A DNA stretch of 64,000 nucleotides from an uncultured Lachnospiraceae bacterium (GTDB lineage Bacteria > Bacillota > Clostridia > Lachnospirales > Lachnospiraceae), in contig CAJUNB010000037.1 of assembly GCA_910587635.1 (NCBI GenBank), forward strand, positions 1 to 64,000, read 5' to 3'. Positions 8,327-17,020 of this stretch are shown piece by piece. Below the pieces are notes generated by a model. It saw only the letters and a program-made list of their open reading frames with translations, was not told the DNA's origin and did not search any database. The translations under genes were made by a program, and so were the position numbers. The first letter of the stretch is position 1. Every line of letters starts with the position of its first letter.

Positions 8327-10723
8327 TTATTTCTTATGATTCTCTTTCGACAAGTTCTTGTTAGAAGATATTGTCTTTGACTTGTTTCCCGTATTTTGCT
8401 TTTTATTTCCCTGTTTGCCGACTGACTTGCCGCTTATGGGAGCCGCCTCCCGGGTACAGGAAAATACCTGTACGGAAAGTGGAGCCGATTTCACTGTAAT
8501 CGAATATTCCCTGTCATCACATTCACTTTCTTTGGCTGTTTTTACCCGCGGATTGGTGATGCCGCTCCCACCATAAACAAGTGCGTCCGTATTCAGTATT
8601 TCTTTATATTTTCCGGCAAAAGGCACTCCTATTTTATGAGAATCCCACAGAGCATTGGCAAAATTCTCCACGATAAGGAGCCATTCCGATTCTTTCTTCC
8701 CTTTTCTCAGAAAGACAAGCATACATTCATCTGCGGAAATGCTGTTGATCCATTCAAATCCTTCACTCTCTGTATCCAGTTCATACAGAGCAGGATGCTC
8801 CCTGTAGAAATGATTCAGATCCATCATAAGCCGGTTGATTCCCTGATGTTCCTCATACCGTAACAGTTCCCATTCCACTTCTCTGTTTTCATTCCATTCG
8901 TCAAATTCTCCGATATCCTGTCCCATGAAAAGCAGTTTCTTGCCCGGATGCATCATCATATGGGCAAATGTCAGGCGCAGATTGGCAAATTTATCTGCTC
9001 TCTCTCCTGGCATCTTCCCGATCAGAGACGCCTTACCATGGACAACCTCATCATGAGAAAATTCCAGCATAAACTTCTCGCTGTATGCATAAATCATGCT
9101 GAAGGTCAGCTCCCCATGGTGATAAGAACGGAAATACGGGTCGTATTTGATATATTCCAGATAGTCGTTCATCCAGCCCATATTCCATTTATATGAGAAG
9201 CCAAGTCCTCCTTCTTTCATAGGTCCGGTCACCATTGGCCATGCCGTAGATTCTTCCGCAATGCTGACCGCCCCTTTGCCTCTTTTTTCTATCATGGAAT
9301 TCAAGTGCTTTAAAAATTCCATTGCTTCCAGATTTTCATTGCCCCCATACATATTGGCTACCCACTGGCCATCCCGCTTTCCATAGTCCAGATAGAGCAT
9401 AGATGCCACGGCATCAATCCGAATCCCGTCCGCATGGTATTTTTCTATCCAGAACAGGGCGTTGGCTATGAGGTAGTTGGAAACTTCCGGCCTGCCATAG
9501 TTATAGAGCAGTGTTCCCCAATCAGGATGCGTCCCCTGTCTCGGATCTCTGTGTTCGTAGAGACACGTTCCGTCAAAATTGGAAAGCCCATAGATATCTC
9601 TCGGAAAATGCGCCGGCACCCAGTCCAGAATCACACCGATATCAGCCTTATGCATCTCATTTATAAAGTACATAAAGTCTTCAGGAGTACCGTACCGGGC
9701 CGTAGGTGCATAATACCCGATCGTCTGGTATCCCCAGGAACCGTCGAAAGGATGCTCCATTACCGGCATCAGCTCAATGTGTGTATAGCCCATCTTTTTC
9801 ACATAGGCAATTATCTCGGGAGCAAGCTGGCGATAATTCAGATAAGGAAGTACCTCTTTCTTTGCTGCCGCCTCAGTATTGTCACTGTTCTCCTCCTCCA
9901 TAGTTCTTACAGTGTCCACATTCTCTTTCGACTCCGCCGTCCGTTTAAAAGACCCCAGATAGAGCTCGTAAATGCTGATGGGCATATCTTTACCCTGTTT
10001 TTTCTTACGTGCCTCCATCCATTTATCATCCTGCCATACAAAACCGGAAATATCAGCGGTAATGGAAGCCGTACCCGGACGCATCTCCGCCCGGAAAGCA
10101 TAAGGATCTGCTTTCAGATACGTAAGGCCGCTCTTTAACTTGATTTCATATTTATAGTTTTCCCCACATTTCACATCCGGCAGGAACAGTTCGAAAATAC
10201 CTGAATCCCAGAGCCTTCTCATCTGATGGACTCGTCCATCCCACTGGTTAAAATCTCCCACCACACTGATTCGAAGGGCTCCCGGCGCCCACACTGCAAA
10301 ATGCACGCCTGCTGTACCGTCTATCGTCATGGGATGAGCCCCAAGCACCTCATATATCGTATAGTGAATGCCTGCCCGGAATTGCTCCGTATCTTTTTTG
10401 GTAATGACCGGCGCATAGTTATATACTTCTTTTCTCAGCTCTTCTTTCCGGCCGTCATTGATCAGATATTCATAGGCAAAAGAAACTTTTTCGGGAATCA
10501 GCGCTGCATAGAGGCCTGCCATATCTACACATTCCATGGAATATGCCTTTGCTCCGTCCACACTGCGTATTTTTACAGATTTTGCATCCGGAAAAAATGC
10601 CTGAACAAGCAGCTTGCTTCCTGCTTTATGTGCTCCCAGCAGCCTGTGAGGGTTGTCACTCTCAGAGTATACGATTTCTTCAATATCCCGCCAGTTCATC
10701 AGTTTATACAGTTTGTCATTCAT
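8327..10723 (-). CDS. glgB: 1,4-alpha-glucan branching enzyme
   Basis: A GH13 enzyme that makes alpha-1,6 branches in glycogen in the cytosol. The 798-residue protein has an N-terminal module, a CBM48 domain (with VHFAVWAPGA near residue 140) and the catalytic barrel. The nucleophile Asp is in DGIRIDAV near residue 436, the acid Glu in IAEESTAWP near 487, and the third Asp in FSHDEVVHG near 559. The final 35 residues form a Lys/Asn/Ser-rich tail that is not part of the enzyme fold. A GGGAGG site precedes the ATG. No other glycogen gene is in the window. Confidence 0.96.
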   Translation of the reverse strand: MNDKLYKLMNWRDIEEIVYSESDNPHRLLGAHKAGSKLLVQAFFPDAKSVKIRSVDGAKAYSMECVDMAGLYAALIPEKVSFAYEYLINDGRKEELRKEVYNYAPVITKKDTEQFRAGIHYTIYEVLGAHPMTIDGTAGVHFAVWAPGALRISVVGDFNQWDGRVHQMRRLWDSGIFELFLPDVKCGENYKYEIKLKSGLTYLKADPYAFRAEMRPGTASITADISGFVWQDDKWMEARKKKQGKDMPISIYELYLGSFKRTAESKENVDTVRTMEEENSDNTEAAAKKEVLPYLNYRQLAPEIIAYVKKMGYTHIELMPVMEHPFDGSWGYQTIGYYAPTARYGTPEDFMYFINEMHKADIGVILDWVPAHFPRDIYGLSNFDGTCLYEHRDPRQGTHPDWGTLLYNYGRPEVSNYLIANALFWIEKYHADGIRIDAVASMLYLDYGKRDGQWVANMYGGNENLEAMEFLKHLNSMIEKRGKGAVSIAEESTAWPMVTGPMKEGGLGFSYKWNMGWMNDYLEYIKYDPYFRSYHHGELTFSMIYAYSEKFMLEFSHDEVVHGKASLIGKMPGERADKFANLRLTFAHMMMHPGKKLLFMGQDIGEFDEWNENREVEWELLRYEEHQGINRLMMDLNHFYREHPALYELDTESEGFEWINSISADECMLVFLRKGKKESEWLLIVENFANALWDSHKIGVPFAGKYKEILNTDALVYGGSGITNPRVKTAKESECDDREYSITVKSAPLSVQVFSCTREAAPISGKSVGKQGNKKQNTGNKSKTISSNKNLSKENHKK

Positions 10724-10805
10724 CTCAAGTACCTCCCTCTCTCAATACATAGTCCCCATTTTTGTTTTGCCCCAATCTATTCTATTCCTCAACCATTCTT
10801 CCATA

Positions 10806-12047
10806 TTATTCTTCAATCCGATGAATCAAAAGCCCACTTCGCAGCTTCGGCTCAAACCATGTGGATTTTGGAGGCATTAAAAGCCCCGCATCTGATACTG
10901 CAAACAACTCTGCAATTGAGGTAGGATACATGGCAAAAGCCACCTGACAGTCTTCCTGTACCCGCCGCTCCAATTCGAAGAGGCCCCGGATACCTCCTAC
11001 AAAATCGATTCTTTCATCAGTTTTGGGATCTTCAATGTTAAGGATTGGGGTAAGTAATTCCCTTTGCAGAATGGAAACGTCTAATTGACCAACTGGGTCG
11101 TCAATCAAACCTTTGACTGTATAAGTCAATTCATACCATTCTCCCTCCAGGTACATCGTTATCTGCCCTTTTCCGGCAGGATGCTGCGCTTTCTTCCCAA
11201 GTTTTCTCACCTGGAACCGCTGTGCCACCAGGTCCAGGAATTCTTCCGGTGTATGGCCGTTCAGATCTCTCACCACTCTGTTATAATCCATAATCATCAA
11301 CTGATCGTCCGGGAAAAGAACAGAGAGAAAATAGTTAAACTGTTCCGTTCCCGTAAAATCAGGATGGGCTTGTCTCCTCTTCAGCCCTACCTTAACAGCG
11401 GAAGCACATCTGTGATGCCCGTCTGCGATATAAACAGCTTCTATTTTCTGAAATTCTTCCTGTATACTGTGAAGTCTTTCCCGGTCTGCTACCTTCCATA
11501 CTCTGTGGCGAATATGATCGGAAGATACGAAATCATAGAGCGGCTTTTTCCGCTTTTCTTCCTCCACCTGCCTGCTGATCGCCTCTCTGCCACGATAGGC
11601 CAGAAAGATCGGTCCTGTCTGGGCACTGCACACATCTACATGGCGGATACGGTCCTTCTCTTTTTCAGCTCTGGTATTCTCATGTTTTTTAATAACTTCC
11701 TTTTCGTAATCATCCACACTGGCACAGGCGGCAATTCCCGTCTGTGTCCTTCCATCCATCGTCAGCTCATATATGTAATAACAGGGCTCTCCTTCTTCTA
11801 CGAACTGCCCGCTTTCTATCATCTCCTCCAAAAGCTCTCTTGCTTTCTGATAAACACGATCATCATAAGTATCCACATCACTCGAAAACTGTGTTTCTGC
11901 CCTGTCTATCCGCAAAAAGGACAGGGGACTTTTCCTTGTCTCTTCCAGCGCTTCCTTTCTGTTATATACATCATAAGGAAGTGCAGCAATCTCCTGCTCC
12001 AGTCCTTCCCTCGGCCTGATCGCACAAAAAGGTCTGATATCTGCCAT
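10806..12047 (-). CDS. DUF1015 family protein
   Basis: A 413-residue cytosolic protein of the DUF1015 family, whose function is not established. Family features visible here are the opening ADIRPFCAIRP, PYDVYNRKEA near residue 25, the central YIADGHHRCASA motif, and the C-terminal FVGGIRGLFELE segment. The family often lies near serine biosynthesis genes, and serA and serC are 1.2 kb away here, with two plus-strand genes between. The HGHHR-type motif is like that of ParB/sulfiredoxin nucleotide-binding proteins, which is a weak hint only. A GAGGA site supports the start. Confidence 0.88.
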   Translation of the reverse strand: MADIRPFCAIRPREGLEQEIAALPYDVYNRKEALEETRKSPLSFLRIDRAETQFSSDVDTYDDRVYQKARELLEEMIESGQFVEEGEPCYYIYELTMDGRTQTGIAACASVDDYEKEVIKKHENTRAEKEKDRIRHVDVCSAQTGPIFLAYRGREAISRQVEEEKRKKPLYDFVSSDHIRHRVWKVADRERLHSIQEEFQKIEAVYIADGHHRCASAVKVGLKRRQAHPDFTGTEQFNYFLSVLFPDDQLMIMDYNRVVRDLNGHTPEEFLDLVAQRFQVRKLGKKAQHPAGKGQITMYLEGEWYELTYTVKGLIDDPVGQLDVSILQRELLTPILNIEDPKTDERIDFVGGIRGLFELERRVQEDCQVAFAMYPTSIAELFAVSDAGLLMPPKSTWFEPKLRSGLLIHRIEE

Positions 12048-12141
12048 TTTATAATCCTCGCATTCTTTTCACTGTCTGTTCTGACAGATCATTTCTATTT
12101 CTTTCATTTTATCAAATCCAGGTTGTGAATACAATTCGTTT

Positions 12142-12170
12142 TTGACACAAAAAATAATTGATGATAAAAT
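12142..12170 (+). promoter_or_regulatory. Promoter upstream of the 92-residue unknown gene
   Basis: A perfect TTGACA -35 box, a 17-base spacer and TAAAAT as -10 box. The likely start site is about 75 bases before the ATG at 12255. Confidence 0.75.
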
Positions 12171-12254
12171 AAGGAATATCTGTCTGTATCACGATAAAGA
12201 TAAAACGAAGAAAAACAATTTAAAACAGTAACAAAAAAGGGGGATGTAATCACA

Positions 12255-12533
12255 ATGACAAAAGAACAGGAAGCTTTTCTGACCCGTATTAACCAGTACG
12301 CTGAAAAAGTAATGGCGGATATTGATCCACAGAAGACGCCGATTTCTGTGCAGCTGGAAAACCTTCGTCCAATTATGGAAACAATCGCAGCAGAGCAAAA
12401 CCGCCCTCTCGAAGATATTTTTATTGAATATATGGATCTGGCCAGCGAATTTTCCGTCCAGAATGCCCAGCAGTTTAAAGAAGATTATCTGGATTTTGAC
12501 ATGGTACAGGATGACATTTACAAATCTCATTAA
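12255..12533 (+). CDS. Small acidic hypothetical protein
   Basis: A 92-residue acidic protein that I do not recognise. It is predicted helical throughout, with no Cys, no signal peptide and no membrane segment, and contains the stretch ISVQLENLRPIMETIAAEQ. It has its own strong promoter and an AAGGGGG ribosome site eleven bases before the ATG. It lies on the opposite strand to DUF1015, with divergent promoters, and 103 bases before the next small helical gene, which may share its transcript. Confidence 0.8.
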   Translation: MTKEQEAFLTRINQYAEKVMADIDPQKTPISVQLENLRPIMETIAAEQNRPLEDIFIEYMDLASEFSVQNAQQFKEDYLDFDMVQDDIYKSH

Positions 12534-12605
12534 TCCCTTCAGGGAATAGAAGGAATTGGTACAAAACTGAGAAGTCTGAAAGTCGTATAGACAGAAAGAA
12601 ATGCG

Positions 12606-12654
12606 GGTATCCTGTCAAAAACAGGAGGTTTTCTTCATGAAAAAACAGGATACC
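12606..12654 (+). promoter_or_regulatory. Alternative hairpins around a ribosome binding site
   Basis: The arm GGTATCCTGT (12606-12615) can pair with ACAGGATACC (12645-12654) inside codons 3-6 of the next gene, looping out the AGGAGG site (12623-12628) and the ATG. The 3' part of the same arm, CCTGT, can instead pair with ACAGG (12621-12625), which overlaps AGGAGG. The two pairings exclude one another, so a translational switch is possible. This is inferred from sequence only. Confidence 0.5.
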
Positions 12655-13071
12655 TTGAAATTATTGAAAGAATGCGACGCCGGCGTCAAAATGGGAGTCG
12701 CTTCTATTGACAGCATACTGGATTATGTGCATACGTACAGTCTGAAAAGCTATCTGCGGGACTGTAAAATAGCCCATGAGAAACTGGGCCGTGAAATAGA
12801 AACACTCCTCGATCATTATCATGAGGAAGGAAAAAATCCCAATCCCATTGCCACAGGCATTGCCAAAATGAAAACAAATATTCGTCTTGCTCTGGATGAA
12901 TCAGACAAAACTGTAGCCGATGTCGTATCAGACGGCTGTCATATGGGAGTTAAATCTCTCCATCGTTATCTCAATCAATATGAACATGCAGACGAAAAAT
13001 CAAAAAATATTACTCAGAGTCTGATCCGGCAGGAAGAACAGCTGGCTGTACATCTGCGGAAATTCTTATAG
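12637..13071 (+). CDS. Helical hypothetical protein, ferritin-like pattern
   Basis: A 144-residue protein with four or so long amphipathic helices and scattered His, Asp and Glu, for example KLGREIETLLDHYHEEG and SDGCHMGVKSLHRYL. The pattern resembles ferritin-like proteins such as DUF2383, but I cannot place it in a family with confidence. The ATG at 12637 is preferred over one 36 bases upstream because AGGAGG stands eight bases before it. The ribosome site lies in an inverted repeat. It converges on serA. Confidence 0.8.
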   Translation: MKKQDTLKLLKECDAGVKMGVASIDSILDYVHTYSLKSYLRDCKIAHEKLGREIETLLDHYHEEGKNPNPIATGIAKMKTNIRLALDESDKTVADVVSDGCHMGVKSLHRYLNQYEHADEKSKNITQSLIRQEEQLAVHLRKFL

Positions 13072-13103
13072 CAGCCGTCCATTGATGTTGAAAAATTTTA
13101 ACC

Positions 13104-13230
13104 GGGCAGAGAAGATTTATCTTCTCCTGCCCGCTGCGTGGGGCGCATGCTGCAAGCAGTAAATTCTTTATGCGCCCCTGCGCATCATAAAAAAGAATCG
13201 CGTGGCGAACCGCGAAAATGCGATTCTTTT
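13104..13230. terminator. Three hairpins between convergent genes, including the serA terminator
   Basis: Three stem-loops lie in a row. The first (13104-13132) pairs GGGCAGAGAAGA with TCTTCTCCTGCCC with a bulge. The second (13141-13177) pairs GGGCGCAT with ATGCGCCC. The third (13191-13230) pairs AAAAGAATCGC with GCGATTCTTTT. The third touches the serA stop codon and has T runs on both strands, so it can terminate serA and the plus-strand gene. The middle part, CTCCTGCCCGCTGCG, recurs at about 61054. Confidence 0.8.
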
Positions 13231-14393
13231 TATTTGACAATCCGTACCCGGAATACACCGTCAATTTTTTTCAGTTCTTCTATCAGCTCTTCCGTAACCG
13301 GAGACTCCACATCCATCATAGAATAGGCGATATCTCCCTTGGATTTACTTGTCATCTCAGGAATATTGATCCCTTTGCTGCCGATGACAGTAGAAAATTT
13401 CACGATCATATTTGCCTTATTCTTATGGAAAATAGCAATACGTCCGGCCTTGTCACAGACACCCATATCACATTTCGGATAGTTGACGCTGTTTTTGATA
13501 TTACCGTTCTCCAGGTATTCCATCATTTCCTTGATTGCCATTTTGGCACAGTTATCTTCCGACTCCTCTGTGGAGGCACCCAGATGGGGAATGACAATAC
13601 AACCTTCCTGTCCCACTGTCGTGGAATTTGCAAAGTCTGAAACGTATTTTCTGACTTTTCCGGCTTTAATGGAAGCAAGGACCGCCTTTTCGTCCACAAG
13701 TAAATCTCTAGCAAAATTCAAGAGAATAACTCCGTCTTTCATCTTTTCCAACGCTTCACTGCCAATCATTCCCTTTGTAGCGTCCATCAGTGGCACATGT
13801 ATTGTAATTATATCGCATTCTGCATAGATCTCATCCACATTCAGCACATGCTTTACATCCCGGCTCAGGTTCCATGCCGCATCTACGGATACATACGGGT
13901 CGTACCCATATACTTCCATTCCCATATGCTTTGCCACATTTGCCACCTTGACACCGATGGCACCCAAACCGATAATGCCCAGCTTTTTATTCTCGACTTC
14001 TGTTCCGGCAAATTTTTTCTTTATCTTTTCCGCATCTTTTGCAATATTTTCGTTATCTGCCTGAGACTTCACCCATTCAATACCGCCAACGATATCCCTG
14101 GACGCCAGCAGCATCCCCGCGATCACCAGCTCTTTCACTCCGTTGGCATTAGCACCCGGGGTATTGAATACAACGATACCTTTCTCGGCACATTTTTCCA
14201 GCGGAATATTATTCACACCGGCGCCGGCTCTTGAAACTGCCAAAAGCCTGTCAGAAAACTCCATGTCGTGCATGGAAGCACTCCTGACGAGGACCCCTTC
14301 TGCCGCTTCTATTTCTTTCGTCTCTTTAAAGTTCTCTCTGAACAGATCAAGTCCTACTTTGGCAATAGGATTCATACAATAATATTGAAACAT
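13230..14393 (-). CDS. serA: D-3-phosphoglycerate dehydrogenase
   Basis: Oxidises 3-phosphoglycerate to 3-phosphohydroxypyruvate with NAD, the first step of serine synthesis. The 387-residue form is the short type: substrate domain, NAD domain with GLGAIGVKVANVAKHMG, then one C-terminal ACT domain (about residues 310-387) that may sense serine. The catalytic Arg is in NFARDLLVD, and the catalytic His in VIPHLGAST near residue 269. The start codon overlaps the serC stop (TAATG), so the genes are translationally coupled. The phosphatase SerB is not in the window. Confidence 0.97.
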   Translation of the reverse strand: MFQYYCMNPIAKVGLDLFRENFKETKEIEAAEGVLVRSASMHDMEFSDRLLAVSRAGAGVNNIPLEKCAEKGIVVFNTPGANANGVKELVIAGMLLASRDIVGGIEWVKSQADNENIAKDAEKIKKKFAGTEVENKKLGIIGLGAIGVKVANVAKHMGMEVYGYDPYVSVDAAWNLSRDVKHVLNVDEIYAECDIITIHVPLMDATKGMIGSEALEKMKDGVILLNFARDLLVDEKAVLASIKAGKVRKYVSDFANSTTVGQEGCIVIPHLGASTEESEDNCAKMAIKEMMEYLENGNIKNSVNYPKCDMGVCDKAGRIAIFHKNKANMIVKFSTVIGSKGINIPEMTSKSKGDIAYSMMDVESPVTEELIEELKKIDGVFRVRIVK

Positions 14394-15475
14394 TATAGAT
14401 TCTCCTCTTCAAATTTTTTCATAAATGCTACCAGTGCTTCCACACCTTCCAGTGGCATGGCATTGTATATGCTGGCCCGCATACCTCCTACCGTTCTGTG
14501 TCCCTTCAGATTTTCAAATCCCGCTGCTTTTGCTTCTTTTACGAATTTCGCATCCAGCTCGTCGCTGCCTGTTACAAACGGCACATTCATCAAAGAACGA
14601 TCCTTCTTTTCCACTGTTCCTTTGAACAGCTTACTTTCATCCAGATAATCGTACAGAAGTTTTGCCTTTTTTTCGTTACGCTCTTTTATTACCGAAAGTC
14701 CGCCCATCTTTTTCAGCCATTTGAATACTTTACCACAAATATAAATACCATAGGCAGGCGGCGTATTGTACAGAGAATCTGCATCCGCATGAGTCTTATA
14801 TTTCAGCATGGTGGGCGTGCCGGGAAGCACATCTTCTGTAATCAGATCTTCCCGGATAATCACGATGACGACACCGGCAGGACCGATATTTTTCTGTACT
14901 CCTCCATAGATGACGCCATACTTCGTCACATCTACAGGTTCTGACAAAAAGCAGGAGGAAACATCCGCTACCAGTGTTTTTCCTTTTGTATTGGGAAGTT
15001 CTTTAAATTTCGTGCCATAGATCGTATTATTTTCACAGATATATACATAGTCTGCATCCTCAGACACAGGCAGATCAGAACAGTCAGGAATATAGGAAAA
15101 AGTCTTATCTTCAGAAGATGCAATCTTATTTGCCTTGCCATAGAGACAGGCTTCCTGATATGCCTTCTTTGCCCACTGGCCTGTCACAATATAGTCTGCC
15201 ACTTTGTTTTTCATCAGATTCATGGGAATCATGGCAAACTGTTGGCTGGCACCTCCCTGCAGGAACAATACTCTATAGTTATCAGGTATCTTCATAAGCT
15301 CCCGCAGATCAGCCTCTGCCTCTTTGATAATTGTTTCATACGCTTTCGAACGATGGCTCATCTCCATCACTGACATACCGGTTCCTTTATAATCCAGCAT
15401 TTCTTCTGCCGCTTCTTTTAACACTTCTTCTGGCAGTACCGCCGGGCCTGCTGAAAAATTATACACTCTGGACAT
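14393..15475 (-). CDS. serC: Phosphoserine aminotransferase
   Basis: A PLP enzyme that converts 3-phosphohydroxypyruvate and glutamate to phosphoserine. The start at 15475 is chosen because an AGGAGG site precedes it and the protein then begins MSRVYNFSAGPAVLP, as in the family; it is 360 residues long. The PLP lysine is in GGVQKNIGPAG. Ser and Trp contact motifs (QGGASQQFAM) are present. It heads the serCA pair and overlaps serA by one base. Confidence 0.97.
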   Translation of the reverse strand: MSRVYNFSAGPAVLPEEVLKEAAEEMLDYKGTGMSVMEMSHRSKAYETIIKEAEADLRELMKIPDNYRVLFLQGGASQQFAMIPMNLMKNKVADYIVTGQWAKKAYQEACLYGKANKIASSEDKTFSYIPDCSDLPVSEDADYVYICENNTIYGTKFKELPNTKGKTLVADVSSCFLSEPVDVTKYGVIYGGVQKNIGPAGVVIVIIREDLITEDVLPGTPTMLKYKTHADADSLYNTPPAYGIYICGKVFKWLKKMGGLSVIKERNEKKAKLLYDYLDESKLFKGTVEKKDRSLMNVPFVTGSDELDAKFVKEAKAAGFENLKGHRTVGGMRASIYNAMPLEGVEALVAFMKKFEEENL

Positions 15476-15545
15476 AACTTTCCTCCTCAACTTAACCTTA
15501 ATCAAAAACCTACAGACTTTATTGTACATTTTTGAAAATGATACG

Positions 15546-16943
15546 TCAATAGAACATTACTACAGGCGTACCGATTTCCACCTTTTCATAGATTATTTTC
15601 ATGGCCTCTCCCGGTGTATTGATACAGCCATGAGAACCTCTCGTCTTATAGATCTCACCACCAAATGTATCCCGCCATCCGGCATCATGTATGCCGATAC
15701 CGCCTTTGACCGGCATCCAATAGTTGACAAAAGAGGCATATCCCGGTCCACGCAATGTCCTATTCCTCTGCTTGCCGTAGACGAAACAGACCATGGCAGG
15801 TGTACTCCTTTTCCGCATCATATCTCCTGTGACAATAGGAGTATCGATGATCAGCTCTCCCTTTTCATAATAATACATATGCTGCTCACCCATATCCACT
15901 TCCACATAAGTATCCCCGATATCATCTAGCCCCTTTGCCTTTGCTTCCTGCACATAGACCGGTTCATGGATTTCCGTTTTTCTTTCCGCAAGCGCCTCAT
16001 ACAGATAAGCCTTTTCCGCCGGTCTGTCAATCAGGTTCCCATAGGTGCCTCCTGTAATATGTACCAGATTACCTTTTGTGCTGCGAAACATCCGCTCTCC
16101 GCCTACCGTATCATATTTATCTGCCAACATATCCACATAGGCATCTGTCTTTTCTCTGTCGATCTGGAGGTTCCCCTCCTCATCCATGACAAACCCATCC
16201 TCGGACACGACAATCCAGTCGCTGACTATGCCCGGACTGACCTCTTCTTTTTCCTCCCCAAACTGATATACAATACTACAACTTTGTAATTCATCCACTT
16301 TTTCCCACAGACGGAGAACAGACTCCATTTCTTCCGTCAATGGCAGTGCGCTATAACAGCCCATTTCCAAAAGATCACATATTTCTTCCCCGCGTAGAAT
16401 TGCTTCTTTCACAGTTTTCTTACATATATCGTAATCCAGCACCTGTTCCCGTTCATTGACCAGTATGTACCCCTCTTCTGTTTTCTGTATCCATACGTTG
16501 CAGTCCTGTTCTCTTTTTCTGTTCTTTATGAAGTCCAATTCATCAAACACCCGAGCAAACCGCTTCTCATCGATACTTCCCTCCGGTGCAATCTGTTTTA
16601 ATTTTTCATCTTCATACAGATTCTCATACCAGCGCCAGGATTGCTGTCCTTCTCTGAGACGGAGCAGAGGTTCATAATAATCTGTTTTATAACCGATATC
16701 TTCCATGGAAATGACAGCTTCTGACCTGTCGGGAAGAATCAGCGTGATTTTTTCATAGACTTCTTCCTCCTGCAGTTCTTCATTGACTTGAGCCACTGTC
16801 TTTCCCGTACAGTAAATGCCATTGACCCACGTCCCATAGCAAAAGACATTCCCATAATAAACAGACAGCCCAATATAAAAGGCTGCCAGTACACTGATCA
16901 TTCCTGCTGCAATACAGAATATTCTGACTATCAGTTTTTTCAT
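15546..16943 (-). CDS. L,D-transpeptidase (YkuD), membrane-anchored
   Basis: A 465-residue peptidoglycan cross-linking enzyme, probably forming 3-3 links outside the cell. One N-terminal membrane segment (about residues 8-30) is followed by a long extracellular region resembling the PG_binding_4 module, and the YkuD domain forms the last 130 residues. The catalytic motif is SHGCINTP near residue 443, with the upstream His in GGIGIHDAGW. It is 75 bases downstream of ilvB and separated from it by an inverted repeat, so it may have its own promoter. Confidence 0.94.
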   Translation of the reverse strand: MKKLIVRIFCIAAGMISVLAAFYIGLSVYYGNVFCYGTWVNGIYCTGKTVAQVNEELQEEEVYEKITLILPDRSEAVISMEDIGYKTDYYEPLLRLREGQQSWRWYENLYEDEKLKQIAPEGSIDEKRFARVFDELDFIKNRKREQDCNVWIQKTEEGYILVNEREQVLDYDICKKTVKEAILRGEEICDLLEMGCYSALPLTEEMESVLRLWEKVDELQSCSIVYQFGEEKEEVSPGIVSDWIVVSEDGFVMDEEGNLQIDREKTDAYVDMLADKYDTVGGERMFRSTKGNLVHITGGTYGNLIDRPAEKAYLYEALAERKTEIHEPVYVQEAKAKGLDDIGDTYVEVDMGEQHMYYYEKGELIIDTPIVTGDMMRKRSTPAMVCFVYGKQRNRTLRGPGYASFVNYWMPVKGGIGIHDAGWRDTFGGEIYKTRGSHGCINTPGEAMKIIYEKVEIGTPVVMFY

Positions 16944-16961
16944 CTTACTTCTCTTTTGTGC

Positions 16962-17006
16962 CTGTCAGGCAGACCGGTTTATAGGATATCTCTGCCCGCC
17001 TGACAG
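16962..17006. terminator. Inverted repeat between ilvB and the L,D-transpeptidase gene
   Basis: Arms CTGTCAGGC and GCCTGACAG are separated by 27 bases. The T run lies on the plus-strand side only, while both flanking genes are on the minus strand, so its role as an ilvB terminator is doubtful. Confidence 0.5.
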
Positions 17007-17020
17007 CCTTTTTCATTTTC

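Noticed and set aside
11085..12128. 347-codon plus-strand frame opposite DUF1015
   Set aside because: Antisense shadow with Phe/His/Ile excess; the minus-strand frame has family motifs and a ribosome site.
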